NCBI GenBank assembly: GCA_012519065.1
Contig: JAAYQV010000033.1
Coordinates: 1 to 45,978, forward strand
DNA: 45,978 bases
From: Phytoplasma sp.
Lineage (GTDB): Bacteria; Bacillota_I; Bacilli_A; Acholeplasmatales; Acholeplasmataceae
Direction of reading: 5' to 3'
In this document: piece by piece, positions 19,206 through 30,268 of the stretch
Position numbering within the stretch: position 1 is the first letter of the stretch
Layout: each line of letters begins with the position of its first letter
The notes under the pieces: generated by a model
Seen by the model: only the letters and a program-made list of their open reading frames with translations
Told to the model about the DNA's origin: nothing
Databases searched by the model: none
Made by a program: the position numbers and the translations under genes

Positions 19206-19307
19206 TTCCTTTCTCTTTTATTATACACTAAACGTATCTTAAAGTTATAATTTTATTCATCTTGGTTTTTAGTCATTTTTATGCGATAATGAGTGTGGAG
19301 TGATATT

Positions 19308-20120
19308 ATGGAAAAATTTTTAATTGCATTAGACTTAGATGGCACTCTTTTAAATAACCAAAGTCAGTTGTCTAATTATACTATTTCTACTATTAAAAAA
19401 CTTAAAGATTTAGGACATGTTTTAGTCATTGCAACAGGTCGTCCTTACCACGCTTGTATTGATTTTTATTATCAGCTAAATTTAGATACCCCTTTGATTT
19501 CAGATAATGGTGGTTCTATTAGATTGCCAGATGATGAAAATTTTGTCCCTGTGATTAAGCGTATTGAATTGGATGTAGCTCACGAGCTATTTAAAAAAAG
19601 TAAACCTTTTTTAGTTTCTGCTTTTTTTAGCGAAGGGGATGTTAGTTATTCTTATCAAGATACTTCTATTTTAAGAAAGATCTTTAAAGAAAATAGTAAA
19701 GAAGTGATTCATACTGATTTTGATCAATTAGATATAGCCCCAACAGGCGCTATTTACTTGGTTTCTACTCAGTATAAAGATGAATTTGAGAACTTAATTT
19801 CTAATGAGTTTAAAGGACGCCTTCAGTATAGATTTTGGGGTAGTGATAGTAAACATGCTATTTATGAATTTTATGTTCCAGGAATTTCAAAAGCTAGTGC
19901 CTTGGATTATGTTGCTAAATTATATGGTATTAAATCGGATCATATTATGGCTTTTGGTGATGGCGCTAATGACTTAGAAATGCTTAGTTTTGCTACTTAT
20001 GGTGTTGTAATGAAAAATGCTTTCCCTGATGTGATAGGACATACTTCTTTTGTCAGTGAGTTTGATAATGACGATGATGGCGTTGCTAAATATTTATCTA
20101 ATTTTTTTAATATTAAGTAA
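19308..20120 (+). CDS. Cof-type HAD hydrolase
   Basis: ALDLDGTLL, ATGRPYHA, SDNGGSI, GDGANDLEML. Start moved to ATG 19308, after GGAGTG. Confidence 0.93.
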   Translation: MEKFLIALDLDGTLLNNQSQLSNYTISTIKKLKDLGHVLVIATGRPYHACIDFYYQLNLDTPLISDNGGSIRLPDDENFVPVIKRIELDVAHELFKKSKPFLVSAFFSEGDVSYSYQDTSILRKIFKENSKEVIHTDFDQLDIAPTGAIYLVSTQYKDEFENLISNEFKGRLQYRFWGSDSKHAIYEFYVPGISKASALDYVAKLYGIKSDHIMAFGDGANDLEMLSFATYGVVMKNAFPDVIGHTSFVSEFDNDDDGVAKYLSNFFNIK

Positions 20121-20133
20121 TTTATAAAAAATA

Positions 20134-20158
20134 AAACACTTCATTCAGTGAAGTGTTT
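20134..20158. terminator. Bidirectional terminator between convergent cof-type HAD gene and recX
   Basis: AAACACTTCA-TTCAG-TGAAGTGTTT flanked by A- and T-tracts; overlaps the recX stop codon. Confidence 0.85.
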
Positions 20159-20869
20159 TTTTATGGTGTCTTTAATTTCTTGATAAGAATAGCCTAATGT
20201 TAATAATTTTTTTATCGTTTTTTGCTCATCTTGATATTTTTGATACCATTTTTTATAGTCTTTATTAATGGCTTCTGGATTAAAGTCATACTGATTTATT
20301 TGATTCATAATCTCTTTAATATGATGATAGGCATATCCTTTACTTAGTAAAGAACGTTCTATTTTAATTTTCGCAACAGCTTGACTCTCTTTTTGATGTT
20401 TTAAAACCAATTTGTGAAAATCTTTTTCTAACCAAATATTTTCATCTTTCTTTTGAAGTAGATCTTGAAAATCTGATTCTATAAACCCTTTTTGAAGTAG
20501 TTTTAGTTTGATTTTATTTCTACTTTGATTGGTATAGGTAATGATATTTTCAATTAATTTATGATCATCAATCAGTTTTTTTTCTTTAAGTTCTTTCATC
20601 ATTTCATTGATGTTTTTTTGATCTAGTTTTTCTTTTTCTAGATACTTTATAATTTCATGACTTGATTTTGGATATTTTAATTTTCTGATCACTTTTTGAT
20701 ATGTTAAATAATATAAATTTTTTTCTTTAATCTCATCGATACTATCAGAAATAACTTTCCCTTTAGATATTCTATAAAAAAGCATTGTTTCTTCAGTTAA
20801 TTCTACTGTTTCCTGATTAAGAGTGACTAAATAATTCTTACCTTTTTTTTCTATCTTTGTAACTGTCAT
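20141..20869 (-). CDS. recX: Regulatory protein RecX
   Basis: Three-helix RecX repeats: YPKSSHEIIKYLEKEKLDQKNINEMMKELKEKKLIDD..., KIKLKLLQKGF, KIERSLLSKGYAYHHI. Confidence 0.85.
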   Translation of the reverse strand: MTVTKIEKKGKNYLVTLNQETVELTEETMLFYRISKGKVISDSIDEIKEKNLYYLTYQKVIRKLKYPKSSHEIIKYLEKEKLDQKNINEMMKELKEKKLIDDHKLIENIITYTNQSRNKIKLKLLQKGFIESDFQDLLQKKDENIWLEKDFHKLVLKHQKESQAVAKIKIERSLLSKGYAYHHIKEIMNQINQYDFNPEAINKDYKKWYQKYQDEQKTIKKLLTLGYSYQEIKDTIKKHFTE

Positions 20870-22359
20870 GGCTGAATTTCATTAAAGTAATTGAGTGCAT
20901 ATTTAACATATGCATCGTTATTGATGTTTACTAGTTTTTCATAATATTTTTGAGTCAAAATGTTAGATAGATTAGAATCATATAAATTATCTATATAAAG
21001 ATGCCCATTTTCATTTGCCAATCTTTTTAATGCTGCATTAAGCTCAGTATCATTTGTAATAGGGTTTCCATATAAATACTCTAAAAATAGTCTTTCTGAT
21101 ATCAATTGATTTTGATAAGTAATTTCAATATCTTTTAGATTTTGTCTAATGTTTAAGTCTTCTAAATATATTTCTGATAACTCTGTGCTTTCATTTAAAA
21201 TAGGTTGTTGGGTTAAAGTCACAAATTTATTTTCTGTGTTTTTATATAACCAATGTCCTTCTGTATATTTAAAGTAATAGTCACTTTGACCAATTTGAAC
21301 AGTTGTTTGATATAAGTCTTTGCCATATGTAGGTTTCCCAATAACTTTTGCGTTATTTTGGCTTTGTAAGACTGAGGTTAATCCTTCTGCTGCTGATGCA
21401 GAATTTTCATTAACTAAAATAGCTATATTGTTTAAATAAGTTTTATTTTCTAAGTTTTTATTTGCATAAATAATGCTTGTATATGAGTCTTGAATGGTTT
21501 TATAGGTTTGTGTTTTAAATACTGCATTCCCAACGTTTGAAGAAGTTCCTTTTTGTGGCACTAATTGCTGAATGATTAAATCTAGTTCACTAACATATCC
21601 ACCTGGATTGTCTCTTAAATCGATGATTAATTTTTCCATATTTTGATTTTCTAGACTCATTAATCCTTGAGTAAATTCTTGTGCAGAACCTCTTTCAAAT
21701 TGAGTTAGCTTAATGTATCCAGTATCTTGGTTAATCATTTCTGCTTTTACATATTGGTTGGTTGAAACTTCTTTATACTCTATTTCAAACACAAATTCTT
21801 GATCTTCTCTTTGAACCAATAGTTTGATGGTTGGATTATTTTTATATTGTAGCATGTTAGTAATTTGTACTTGTGTTTTATTTCTAAATCTTTCTAAGGT
21901 ATCGTTAACATAAGCCCCTATAATGATATCTCCTGGAAATATTTTACCAAAAGCATCACTATCCCTTGCTACATCGATTATTTCTAGTTCATTGTATGTT
22001 GTAAATCTAAAGGTGATACCTATTTTTTTATTTGATGATTCTTTGGTTCTCAATGAGGTTTCTGTTCCTCCATTGCTATAAATAATATCAGCATATGGAT
22101 CTTCCATCAAATAAAGCATCCCTAATAACTTGGCGTGCAAAACAACCTCTTGGTCATAGTTGTCATCTGCATACATTGCGTAGTTTTCTAATAAATATTG
22201 TAGTTCTGATTCTACTTGGTTTCTTTGATATCTTACGTTCACTGTTTTAGAACTGTAAAATCCCAAAATAAAGGCTAAAGGTAGTAAGAATATCACGACG
22301 AATAATACTATCTTTTGACTCATTTTGTTATCACGTATCATTTTTAAACTCCTTTCCAA
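20866..22359 (-). CDS. S41 family C-terminal processing peptidase with PDZ domain, membrane anchored
   Basis: N-terminal TM, IIDLRDNPGGYVSELDLI, NENSASAAEGLTSVLQ with downstream YGK lysine (Ser/Lys dyad). Confidence 0.9.
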   Translation of the reverse strand: MERSLKMIRDNKMSQKIVLFVVIFLLPLAFILGFYSSKTVNVRYQRNQVESELQYLLENYAMYADDNYDQEVVLHAKLLGMLYLMEDPYADIIYSNGGTETSLRTKESSNKKIGITFRFTTYNELEIIDVARDSDAFGKIFPGDIIIGAYVNDTLERFRNKTQVQITNMLQYKNNPTIKLLVQREDQEFVFEIEYKEVSTNQYVKAEMINQDTGYIKLTQFERGSAQEFTQGLMSLENQNMEKLIIDLRDNPGGYVSELDLIIQQLVPQKGTSSNVGNAVFKTQTYKTIQDSYTSIIYANKNLENKTYLNNIAILVNENSASAAEGLTSVLQSQNNAKVIGKPTYGKDLYQTTVQIGQSDYYFKYTEGHWLYKNTENKFVTLTQQPILNESTELSEIYLEDLNIRQNLKDIEITYQNQLISERLFLEYLYGNPITNDTELNAALKRLANENGHLYIDNLYDSNLSNILTQKYYEKLVNINNDAYVKYALNYFNEIQP

Positions 22360-23204
22360 AAGCCTTCCCCTATTACCTCATTGGTTTTTACAATGATAGT
22401 AAAAGCTTTGCGATCACTTTCGTCTATTAGTTTTTTTAATATATACAGTTGCTGGCGATATAAAGTACAAATAATCATTGTCCTATCTTCATCTTTATAT
22501 CCACCTTTAACTGATATTTTTGTTAAGCCTCTATCCAGTTTTTCTATGATGTTATTTCGCATTTTATCTGCTTCCTTAGTTACGATAAAAACAGTGTAAC
22601 TTGTTCTTCCCATAACCGCTACTTTTTCAATTAAAACGCCGGTAACAAAAATTGAGATAATCGCAAAAAAGACATTTTGAAATGCAATGGTTGCTCCTAG
22701 TAAAACGATGATTCCATCAATTAAATAAAGAGCTACTGAAAAAGGAATGTGTAATTTAATGCTTAAAATTCTTTGGAAAACATCCATTCCACCAGTCGTT
22801 GAATTATTTCTAATGACAAGTCCCATACCAACTCCTACAAAGATTCCGCCAAAAATAGCAGTGATCAGAAGTTGATAGTTAGAATCAATTTGATTAATGA
22901 TTACTTGGTCATTAGGGAAAAGAATCTCAAAGATAAAAATTAATCCTGGATATAACAACGTGGCATAAAACGTTTTGTAAAAGAAGCTTTTTCCTAAAAT
23001 CCACCATCCTACTAAAAGAGCAACGATGTTCATAAGTAATATGAAAATCGAGTCTGGCATTAGCTTAAAAGGCCTGATTAAGACACTTAAACCAGTAACT
23101 CCACCTGTAACTAAATTGGTTGCTGAAAGGAAAAAATAGAAGCCTACTGCAAGTAGAGTAACACCTAATGTGATTTCTACCCATTCAAATACTTTTTCAC
23201 GCAT
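22344..23204 (-). CDS. YitT family membrane protein (DUF2179)
   Basis: GVTGLSVLI, NNSTTGGMDVFQRIL, C-terminal YKDEDRTMIICTLYRQQLYILKKLI. Confidence 0.92.
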   Translation of the reverse strand: MREKVFEWVEITLGVTLLAVGFYFFLSATNLVTGGVTGLSVLIRPFKLMPDSIFILLMNIVALLVGWWILGKSFFYKTFYATLLYPGLIFIFEILFPNDQVIINQIDSNYQLLITAIFGGIFVGVGMGLVIRNNSTTGGMDVFQRILSIKLHIPFSVALYLIDGIIVLLGATIAFQNVFFAIISIFVTGVLIEKVAVMGRTSYTVFIVTKEADKMRNNIIEKLDRGLTKISVKGGYKDEDRTMIICTLYRQQLYILKKLIDESDRKAFTIIVKTNEVIGEGFWKGV

Positions 23205-23209
23205 GCCTA

Positions 23210-24301
23210 CTACTCTCCCTTTTTTAAATACTCATTGATGAATTGATCTATTTCACCATCCATCACTTGATCTATTTGAGATACCTCAAAGTTAGTTCTA
23301 TGGTCTTTTACCATTTGGTATGGATGAAAAACATATGATCTAATTTGAGATCCCCAACCGATATCTTTTTGTTCACCTTTGATATTTGAAAGTTCTTCTT
23401 CTTTTTTTCTTATTTCTTCTTGTATCAGTCGTGATTTTAAAATAGACATTGCTGTTTCTCTGTTTTTGATTTGACTTCTTTCATTTTGACAGGTGACAAC
23501 AATCCCGGTTGGTAGATGGGTGATTCTTACTGCAGAGTCTGTTGTATTAACTGATTGACCGCCTGCCCCACTACTTCTATATACGTCTACTTTAATATCT
23601 TCATCTTTAATATCTATATTAACTGCATCATCTATTTCAGGCATTACATCGCATGATACAAATGATGTATGTCTTCTAGCGTTTGAATCAAATGGTGATA
23701 TCCTAACTAAACGATGTACACCGCGTTCTGCTTTTAGATATCCATAAGCAAAAGGTCCTCTAATGGCCATTGTAACGCTTTTAATCCCTGCTTCTTCACC
23801 ATCTTGATAGTCTAGTATTTCTACTTTAAATTTTTTTCTTTGAGCATATCTTTGATACATTCTAAACAGCATTTCACACCAGTCTTGTGACTCAGTACCT
23901 CCGGCGCCAGAATGTAGAATTAAGATGGCATTATTAGGATCATATTCATCACTTAATAAAACTTCTATTTCAAAGGACTTAATAGTTTTTGATAGTTTTT
24001 CTATATCAGTTTCTAATAAAAACCATTCTTCTGTTTGTTCTTCACTCAGTTCAAACCAATCAATTAAATTATCATAATCTTGTTTGATTTTTTTAATAGT
24101 GTCTAAGGTTGATTGGATTTGATTAGCTTCTTGAGTTACTTTTTTTGCTTGACTGGTATTATTCCAAAAAAGCGGGTCATGCATACTTTCATTTAAACTT
24201 AAAAGACGTGCTTGTTGTTCTTCTATGTTGATTGCTTTTTCTAATGCATCAATGCTTATTTTAAATTGTTCTAATGTTTTGTTTACTTCATATCTTTCCA
24301 T
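23210..24301 (-). CDS. prfB: Peptide chain release factor 2, continuous ORF
   Basis: GGQ motif SSGAGGQSVNTTDSAVRITHLPTG; N-terminus FKISIDALEKAINIEEQQARLLSLNESMHDPLFW reads through the usual frameshift region. Confidence 0.95.
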   Translation of the reverse strand: MERYEVNKTLEQFKISIDALEKAINIEEQQARLLSLNESMHDPLFWNNTSQAKKVTQEANQIQSTLDTIKKIKQDYDNLIDWFELSEEQTEEWFLLETDIEKLSKTIKSFEIEVLLSDEYDPNNAILILHSGAGGTESQDWCEMLFRMYQRYAQRKKFKVEILDYQDGEEAGIKSVTMAIRGPFAYGYLKAERGVHRLVRISPFDSNARRHTSFVSCDVMPEIDDAVNIDIKDEDIKVDVYRSSGAGGQSVNTTDSAVRITHLPTGIVVTCQNERSQIKNRETAMSILKSRLIQEEIRKKEEELSNIKGEQKDIGWGSQIRSYVFHPYQMVKDHRTNFEVSQIDQVMDGEIDQFINEYLKKGE

Positions 24302-24319
24302 CTTAAAAACTCACCTTCA

Positions 24320-26782
24320 TTATGCCCAAGGAACATTTTTGCCTCGATGTTTTCTAACTCTTTGTTTTCTTGGTGCATTGGATTCACCATCATTGGTGCG
24401 TGTCCCTTTTACAACTGCTTCACGTGTAATATTGACTTGAATTCTTGCCATTACAGCATATTTTGTTACATCTTTAGCAATGTTATAAATCATTTCATCA
24501 AACAATCTTTTTCCTTCTTGTTGATAGATGATTAAAGGGTTTTGTTGCCCGTAGGCTTGCAGTCTAACTCCTTGGCGTAATTCACTCATGATATCAATGT
24601 GTCTCATCCAATACGTATCAATCATACGTAACATAATAACTTTTAAAAATTCGTTATATACTTCAGGTGGAGTTGTTTCTTTTTTAATTTCTAGTTCTTT
24701 TAATGCTTTTTGTCTAATATGTTCTACTAGTTCTTTTTCATCTAATTGTTCTAATATTTTAATATCAAATGTATCTTTATAAAATAATGTATTTTCTAGA
24801 TGTTGAATGAGTCCTTCATCGTTGATATCATACTTATTTCTTCCAACTTCTACAATAAATGGTGCCACTTCTGATTCAATGCTTTCATTGATCATTTTAA
24901 TGACTTTGTCTTCAATTGAAGGTAGGGTTAGTACATCTCTTCTTTGTTCATAAATAATTTCTCTTTGAATACGTAAGACATCATCGTATTTTAAAACGTT
25001 CTTACGAGCATCATAGTTATTTGCCTCAATTCTCTTTTGAGCGTTTGTAACAAATTTAGATAACATTTTAGATTGTAAAGGTACGCCAGGTCCGTTAACC
25101 TTTTTCATAGTTTCAACAATAGATCTGAATCTATCTCCTGTAAATCTTATCAGTAGTTCATCTTCACCTGAAACAAAGAATTTTGAATACCCTGGATCTC
25201 CTTGTCTTCCCGCACGACCACGCAATTGATTATCAATACGTCTAGATTCATGTCTTTCTGTTCCTAAAACAGCTAGTCCACCTAGTTCTTTAACACCTTC
25301 ACCTAATTTGATGTCCGTCCCACGACCGGCCATATTGGTTGCGATTGTCACAGAACCTTTTAATCCTGCTTTGGCAATGATTTCAGCTTCTCTTTCATGG
25401 TTTTTAGCGTTTAATATTTCATGTGGAATACGGTTTTTTCTTAAAAGTAATGAAATTTCTTCTGAGGTTTCAACTGCAACAGTACCAATAAGAAGTGGTT
25501 GTCCTTTTTCGTGTCTTTCTTTGACTTCTTGTAATAAAGCTTCAAATTTTTCTTCCTTTGTTGCATAAAGTAAATCGGTACTATCTTCTCTGATTACTGG
25601 TAAATTGGTAGGAATTTCGATAACTTCCATGTTATAAATATCTCTAAATTCATCTTCTTCTGTTTTTGCTGTACCCGTCATTCCAGATAGTTTTTTATAC
25701 ATTCTAAAAAAGTTTTGGTATGTAATTGTTGCAACTGTTACAGTTTCTTTTTTAATTTCTACATTTTCTTTAGCTTCGATGGCTTGATGTAGTCCTTCAC
25801 TAAATTGTCGACCTCTTAAAATACGGCCTGTAAATTGGTCTACAATTAAAACTTCGTTGTTATCAACCACATATTCTTTATCTTTAGACATAATATAGTT
25901 TGCTCTAAGTGCATTGTTAATATGATGTAATAAGGAAACATATCTTAAGTCATAAAGGTTAGAGATTTGGAAAACAGATTCGGCTTTGTTAATGCCTTCT
26001 TCTGTTAACTCAATGGTTTTTGATTCTATATCAATGATGAATTCCTCTTTTTTAAGTGATTTAACAAATCTATCTGCTTGTTGATATAGATTTTGAGTAT
26101 TTTTAGCGCCTCCAGAAATAATTAATGGGGTTCTTGCCTCATCAATTAAAATAGAGTCTACCTCATCTATGATCGCATAATTATATCCTCTTTGAGCAAC
26201 CATATCTTTAGCATATAAAACCATATGATCTCTTAAGTAGTCAAATCCTAATTCACTGTTAGTAGAATATAATATATCTGAAGCATAGGCCTCTTTTTTC
26301 TGTTCGCTATCAAGATCTCTTAGGTTTAAGCCAACTGTTAACCCTAAAAAGCGGAAAATATCACCAATTTCTCCTTCTGCCTCTCTTTTAGCAAGGTACT
26401 CATTGACTGTTACAATATGAACACCTTCATTGTTTAAAGCGTTTAAATATGCTGGCATAACTGATGTTAAAGTTTTACCTTCACCGGTTTTCATTTCTGC
26501 AATGTTTCCACGATGAATAGCTATTGCTCCAAGTACTTGTACATAATATGGAGACATTTTTGTAACTCTAAAGGACGCTTCCCTAACTAAAGCAAATGCT
26601 TCTACTAATAGTTGATCTAACGTCTCTCCTTCTTGGTATCTTTTTTTAAGTTTTTCAGTATAATCTTTAATTTCTTGATCACTTAATTTTTGGATTTCTG
26701 GTTCTAATTTAAATATTTGATCTGCAATTTTTCTTGCATATTTTAATTCTTTTTTGGTTGAACTAAAAAGATTTTTTAACAT
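24320..26782 (-). CDS. secA: Preprotein translocase ATPase SecA
   Basis: [70 protein letters not shown]; no C-terminal zinc-binding motif seen. Confidence 0.98.
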   Translation of the reverse strand: MLKNLFSSTKKELKYARKIADQIFKLEPEIQKLSDQEIKDYTEKLKKRYQEGETLDQLLVEAFALVREASFRVTKMSPYYVQVLGAIAIHRGNIAEMKTGEGKTLTSVMPAYLNALNNEGVHIVTVNEYLAKREAEGEIGDIFRFLGLTVGLNLRDLDSEQKKEAYASDILYSTNSELGFDYLRDHMVLYAKDMVAQRGYNYAIIDEVDSILIDEARTPLIISGGAKNTQNLYQQADRFVKSLKKEEFIIDIESKTIELTEEGINKAESVFQISNLYDLRYVSLLHHINNALRANYIMSKDKEYVVDNNEVLIVDQFTGRILRGRQFSEGLHQAIEAKENVEIKKETVTVATITYQNFFRMYKKLSGMTGTAKTEEDEFRDIYNMEVIEIPTNLPVIREDSTDLLYATKEEKFEALLQEVKERHEKGQPLLIGTVAVETSEEISLLLRKNRIPHEILNAKNHEREAEIIAKAGLKGSVTIATNMAGRGTDIKLGEGVKELGGLAVLGTERHESRRIDNQLRGRAGRQGDPGYSKFFVSGEDELLIRFTGDRFRSIVETMKKVNGPGVPLQSKMLSKFVTNAQKRIEANNYDARKNVLKYDDVLRIQREIIYEQRRDVLTLPSIEDKVIKMINESIESEVAPFIVEVGRNKYDINDEGLIQHLENTLFYKDTFDIKILEQLDEKELVEHIRQKALKELEIKKETTPPEVYNEFLKVIMLRMIDTYWMRHIDIMSELRQGVRLQAYGQQNPLIIYQQEGKRLFDEMIYNIAKDVTKYAVMARIQVNITREAVVKGTRTNDGESNAPRKQRVRKHRGKNVPWA

Positions 26783-27246
26783 GACGACTCTCCTTGTTTT
26801 ATTGATTCTATGAAGTCTTTTAAAACGATTTGATCAATCGGTAAAATTTCTTTAAATGGTAATTCTGATATTTTAAACCATTTTAAATTCAAAACTTCAT
26901 CTGTTTGACTTATAATGTTACCTTCAAATTGAGTTAGTATATAGACTTGATTGATTAAATAACTTAAATCTCCATTAGGGTATTTAATATATATATCTTT
27001 TCCTGCATACAATTTAAAGGGTTTAAAATTTAGGCCTATAAGGCCTGTTTCTTCTTTAAGTTCTCTTTGGGCAGCCTCTAAGAAAGTTTCTTTAATTTCT
27101 AAAGCGCCTCCGTGCAATCCCCAAAGGCCATTATCTTTTCTTTGTTGTAAAAGGATTTGGTTATCTTGATAGATAATAACACCGGAACATGGCACAAAAA
27201 GTGCTTGGTTTCCTATTTGTTGTCTTATCATTTTAACATAACTCAT
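26776..27246 (-). CDS. NUDIX hydrolase
   Basis: Nudix box [24 protein letters not shown]. Confidence 0.93.
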   Translation of the reverse strand: MSYVKMIRQQIGNQALFVPCSGVIIYQDNQILLQQRKDNGLWGLHGGALEIKETFLEAAQRELKEETGLIGLNFKPFKLYAGKDIYIKYPNGDLSYLINQVYILTQFEGNIISQTDEVLNLKWFKISELPFKEILPIDQIVLKDFIESIKQGESSC

Positions 27247-28133
27247 TGACTTGACTCCTGAAATTTAGCTGAATCTAGTTTAAATTCATTGATAATGGCA
27301 GCAAAAATATCGATATCGATTAAATGTGGCTTAATGCTTTCTTCTGTTAATTTCGTATGAAATTTAGGTTCTAATGTGTTTTTGTTGTCATTAATGGCAA
27401 TGTGTAATTCATTTCCTCTAAATAAAAACGAAATATGACCTTTAAACATTTTCTCTAATGTTTGTAGCTTTTCTAGCATAGATGGTGTGATTTGGTAGAA
27501 TGCATATTGTTCAGATGTTGCGCTGATTCTAAATTTTTTGTTAAACTCAATACTTTCTGTTTCAACTTTTACTTGTTTTTTCGGCATATAAGATGCTCCA
27601 AAAAGTCCTTTTTCTACGATGCGTAATTCTTCTTTAAAGTCTCTGTTAAATCTAAAAATCATCCATCTGCCTAAAAAGTAGGTTACATACGTAGTAGTGG
27701 TGGTTTTTCCATTTGAGGTAGTTCTTAATTCTTCCATTCTAACATCACAAACTTCAAATGAAACACCTTTATATTTACCGGTAATATGATCCTCCCCTGT
27801 AAATCTATCTGCTCTTGCTGTAAGTTTAGTGCTATCAATAACACTTCTTGGAATACTTCCTTTTCGGTTATAAGTGGGTTCTTCATACATGTCAGTTAAT
27901 AAAGCAAGCATGAGTTGGTCTTTATACATGTTAGAAAACTTAGTCTTTTCTGAATGGGATAAAACAAACATTACCACTGCGATGATCATACCTATAATCA
28001 TACCGATGTAGAAATCAAAAATAAGGCTAATAATTGCAACAACTAAAAAAAAGCCCCCTATAGCGGTCATCCTTATATACTTTTTATATTGTTCTTCCCT
28101 AAGTTTTTCTAAGGTTTCTAATTTCTTTTTCAT
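27243..28133 (-). CDS. DUF3137 family membrane protein
   Basis: Two TM segments near the N-terminus, TTYVTYFLGRWMIFRFNRDFKEELRIVEKGLFG core, adjacent to lemA. Confidence 0.75.
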   Translation of the reverse strand: MKKKLETLEKLREEQYKKYIRMTAIGGFFLVVAIISLIFDFYIGMIIGMIIAVVMFVLSHSEKTKFSNMYKDQLMLALLTDMYEEPTYNRKGSIPRSVIDSTKLTARADRFTGEDHITGKYKGVSFEVCDVRMEELRTTSNGKTTTTTYVTYFLGRWMIFRFNRDFKEELRIVEKGLFGASYMPKKQVKVETESIEFNKKFRISATSEQYAFYQITPSMLEKLQTLEKMFKGHISFLFRGNELHIAINDNKNTLEPKFHTKLTEESIKPHLIDIDIFAAIINEFKLDSAKFQESSQ

Positions 28134-28257
28134 ATAATCACCTAACTTTATTTTACCACAAATGATGTTTTTTACTTATAAAATAATGAATTTCTATGAG
28201 TTTATCGTTTCCTTGGTTTTAAAATTTATTTTTTTGCTCTTTATATAGATTATATAG

Positions 28258-28284
28258 AAAAAAAAGTGAACCTCGTTCACTTTT
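28258..28284 (-). terminator. Intrinsic terminator of lemA
   Basis: AAAAGTGAACgagGTTCACTTTTTTTT on the minus strand. Confidence 0.85.
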
Positions 28285-28867
28285 AGAAATTAAATTCAAC
28301 GTCATTTCTTTTGATTTCTTCTGCTTCAAAGAAGTCTCTTTTAACAAATCCTTTAGCATTTGCTATGATGCTTGCAGGAAATGAAACTATTCTTTGATTA
28401 TAGAATGATACATTTGAATTATAAACTCTTCTAGCGGCTTGTAAGTTTTCTTCTACTTCAAGAGTTGCATTTTGAAGACTTAAGAAGTTCTTAGATGCTT
28501 TTAAATCAGGATACTGTTCTACAACAACGTTAACAGCTTGTAATCCTCTAGTTAATTCATTTGCGAATTCTTGTTTATCATGAATACTTGCGTTTCTAGC
28601 AGGTTGTCTCATTTCAATGATTTTTGCTAATGTTTCTGATTCATGTTTAGCATATCCCTTGGTTGCTGAAACTAGTTTTGTTAACACATCATATCTTTTT
28701 GTCAGTGCAATATCGATACTTGATTCTGACTCATCTATTTTTACTAGTGTTCTATTAAACATATTAATGGTGCCTATATACCAAGAAACGATGATCACTA
28801 ATAGTAATACCACGATACCTAAGATAACGAGTGTTACTGAAAGTGCATTAAGTAATATTGGAAACAT
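28283..28867 (-). CDS. lemA: LemA family protein
   Basis: TM plus YNRTLV-like FNRTLVKIDESESSIDIALTKRYDVLTKLV, RRVYNSNVSFYNQRIVSFPASIIA. Confidence 0.93.
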   Translation of the reverse strand: MFPILLNALSVTLVILGIVVLLLVIIVSWYIGTINMFNRTLVKIDESESSIDIALTKRYDVLTKLVSATKGYAKHESETLAKIIEMRQPARNASIHDKQEFANELTRGLQAVNVVVEQYPDLKASKNFLSLQNATLEVEENLQAARRVYNSNVSFYNQRIVSFPASIIANAKGFVKRDFFEAEEIKRNDVEFNF

Positions 28868-28911
28868 ATTCTGTTCCTCCTTTTAGTTTGTGATCTAAAT
28901 CTTATTTTATT

Positions 28912-30051
28912 TTACACTAAATCTTTGAAAATATCAATTTTATTTGTGCGTTCCCATGTAAAATCTACATCATTACGTCCAAAGTGTCCGTAAGCTGCAG
29001 TATTTTTATAGATGGGTTTTTTTAAATCTAGATACTTAATAATACTTGCCGGTCTTAAATCAAAATGTTTTTTGATGGTTTCAAGGATTTTTTCATCAGC
29101 TACTTTTCCGGTTTTAAAAGTATCTATATAAATACCTACCGGCTCTGAAACACCAATAGCATATGAAAGTTGTATTTCACACATTTCAGCAATTTGTGAA
29201 GCTACAATGTTTTTTGCTAAATAGCGCGCCATATAAGCAGCACTTCTGTCTACTTTAGATGGATCTTTACCACTAAATGCTCCACCACCATGTCTTGAGT
29301 ATCCACCATAAGTATCTACAATAATTTTTCTTCCAGTTAAACCAGAATCTCCATGTGGACCTCCAATAACAAATCTTCCGGTTGGGTTAATAAAATATTT
29401 TGTTTTTTCAGTTAATAACTCTTTTGGCAATACTGGTAAAAAAACATGTTCCATAATTTTTTTATGTAATGTTTCTTGCGTGATGTCCTCATCATGTTGG
29501 GTAGATAAAACAACGCTATCGATATAAACAGGTTTATTTTTATCATAAGCGATGGTTACTTGTGTTTTACCATCTGGTCTTAAACCACTGATGATGCGTT
29601 CTTCTCTTACTTGAGTTAATCTTAAAGCTAGTTTGTGTGCCAAATCGATAGGTAATGGCATGTAGGTTGGCGTATCGTTTTTTGCAAAACCAAACATTAA
29701 CCCTTGGTCTCCTGCGCCTTGATCTTCTTTGTCAAGACCCATCGCTATGTCAGGTGACTGTGTATGAATTTTGTTGATGATTTCTAGATTATCATATGAA
29801 AATAAATATTCTTTTTTATCATATCCTATAGATTTAACCGTTTCTTTAACGATTTTTTCTACATTTATTTTAGCTTTGGTAGTGACTTCACCAAAGACAA
29901 TAACTGTATTGGTTGTTACCGCTGTTTCAACAGCAACTCTTGATTCTGGGTCTTGCTTTAATATTTCATCTAATATTGCATCAGAAATATTATCAGCAAC
30001 TTTGTCTGGATGTCCTTTTGTTACAGACTCACTTGAAAATAATTGATACAT
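28912..30051 (-). CDS. metK: S-adenosylmethionine synthetase
   Basis: [51 protein letters not shown]. Start at MYQLFSSES (30051); the longer ORF runs into the leader. Confidence 0.97.
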   Translation of the reverse strand: MYQLFSSESVTKGHPDKVADNISDAILDEILKQDPESRVAVETAVTTNTVIVFGEVTTKAKINVEKIVKETVKSIGYDKKEYLFSYDNLEIINKIHTQSPDIAMGLDKEDQGAGDQGLMFGFAKNDTPTYMPLPIDLAHKLALRLTQVREERIISGLRPDGKTQVTIAYDKNKPVYIDSVVLSTQHDEDITQETLHKKIMEHVFLPVLPKELLTEKTKYFINPTGRFVIGGPHGDSGLTGRKIIVDTYGGYSRHGGGAFSGKDPSKVDRSAAYMARYLAKNIVASQIAEMCEIQLSYAIGVSEPVGIYIDTFKTGKVADEKILETIKKHFDLRPASIIKYLDLKKPIYKNTAAYGHFGRNDVDFTWERTNKIDIFKDLV

Positions 30052-30072
30052 TTTTTTCTCCTTCTTTCTTAT

Positions 30073-30105
30073 AAAAAAATAAGCTCCCAAATAAGGAAGC
30101 TTATT
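30073..30105 (-). terminator. Riboswitch expression-platform terminator
   Basis: AATAAGCTTCC...GGGAGCTTATTTTTTTAT on the minus strand. Confidence 0.85.
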
Positions 30106-30108
30106 TCC

Positions 30109-30203
30109 CTTATTGATGAGTTTCCTCCTTAGTGGTGAGCACCTAATTTAAGTAGGTTGCTGCTATTTCATCGGCCACTTACGCCTCAATAGCTCTTAAT
30201 AAG
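30109..30203 (-). promoter_or_regulatory. SAM-I (S-box) riboswitch aptamer upstream of metK
   Basis: Minus strand CTTATTAAGAGCTATTGAGGCGTAAGTGGCCGATGAAATAGCAGCAACCTACTTAAATTAGGTGCTCACC matches S-box conserved elements. P1 is CTTATT/AATAAG and P2 is GCTATT/AATAGC. Confidence 0.93.
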
Positions 30204-30268
30204 TTTGATATGAACTTTTTAAGTATAGTGCTTATTTATTCTACTATATTAATATGGTTTTGTAAAGT

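Noticed and set aside
30052-30090. N-terminal extension of metK ([13 protein letters not shown])
   Set aside because: Encoded by the riboswitch terminator and SD region; canonical MetK begins at MYQLFSSES.
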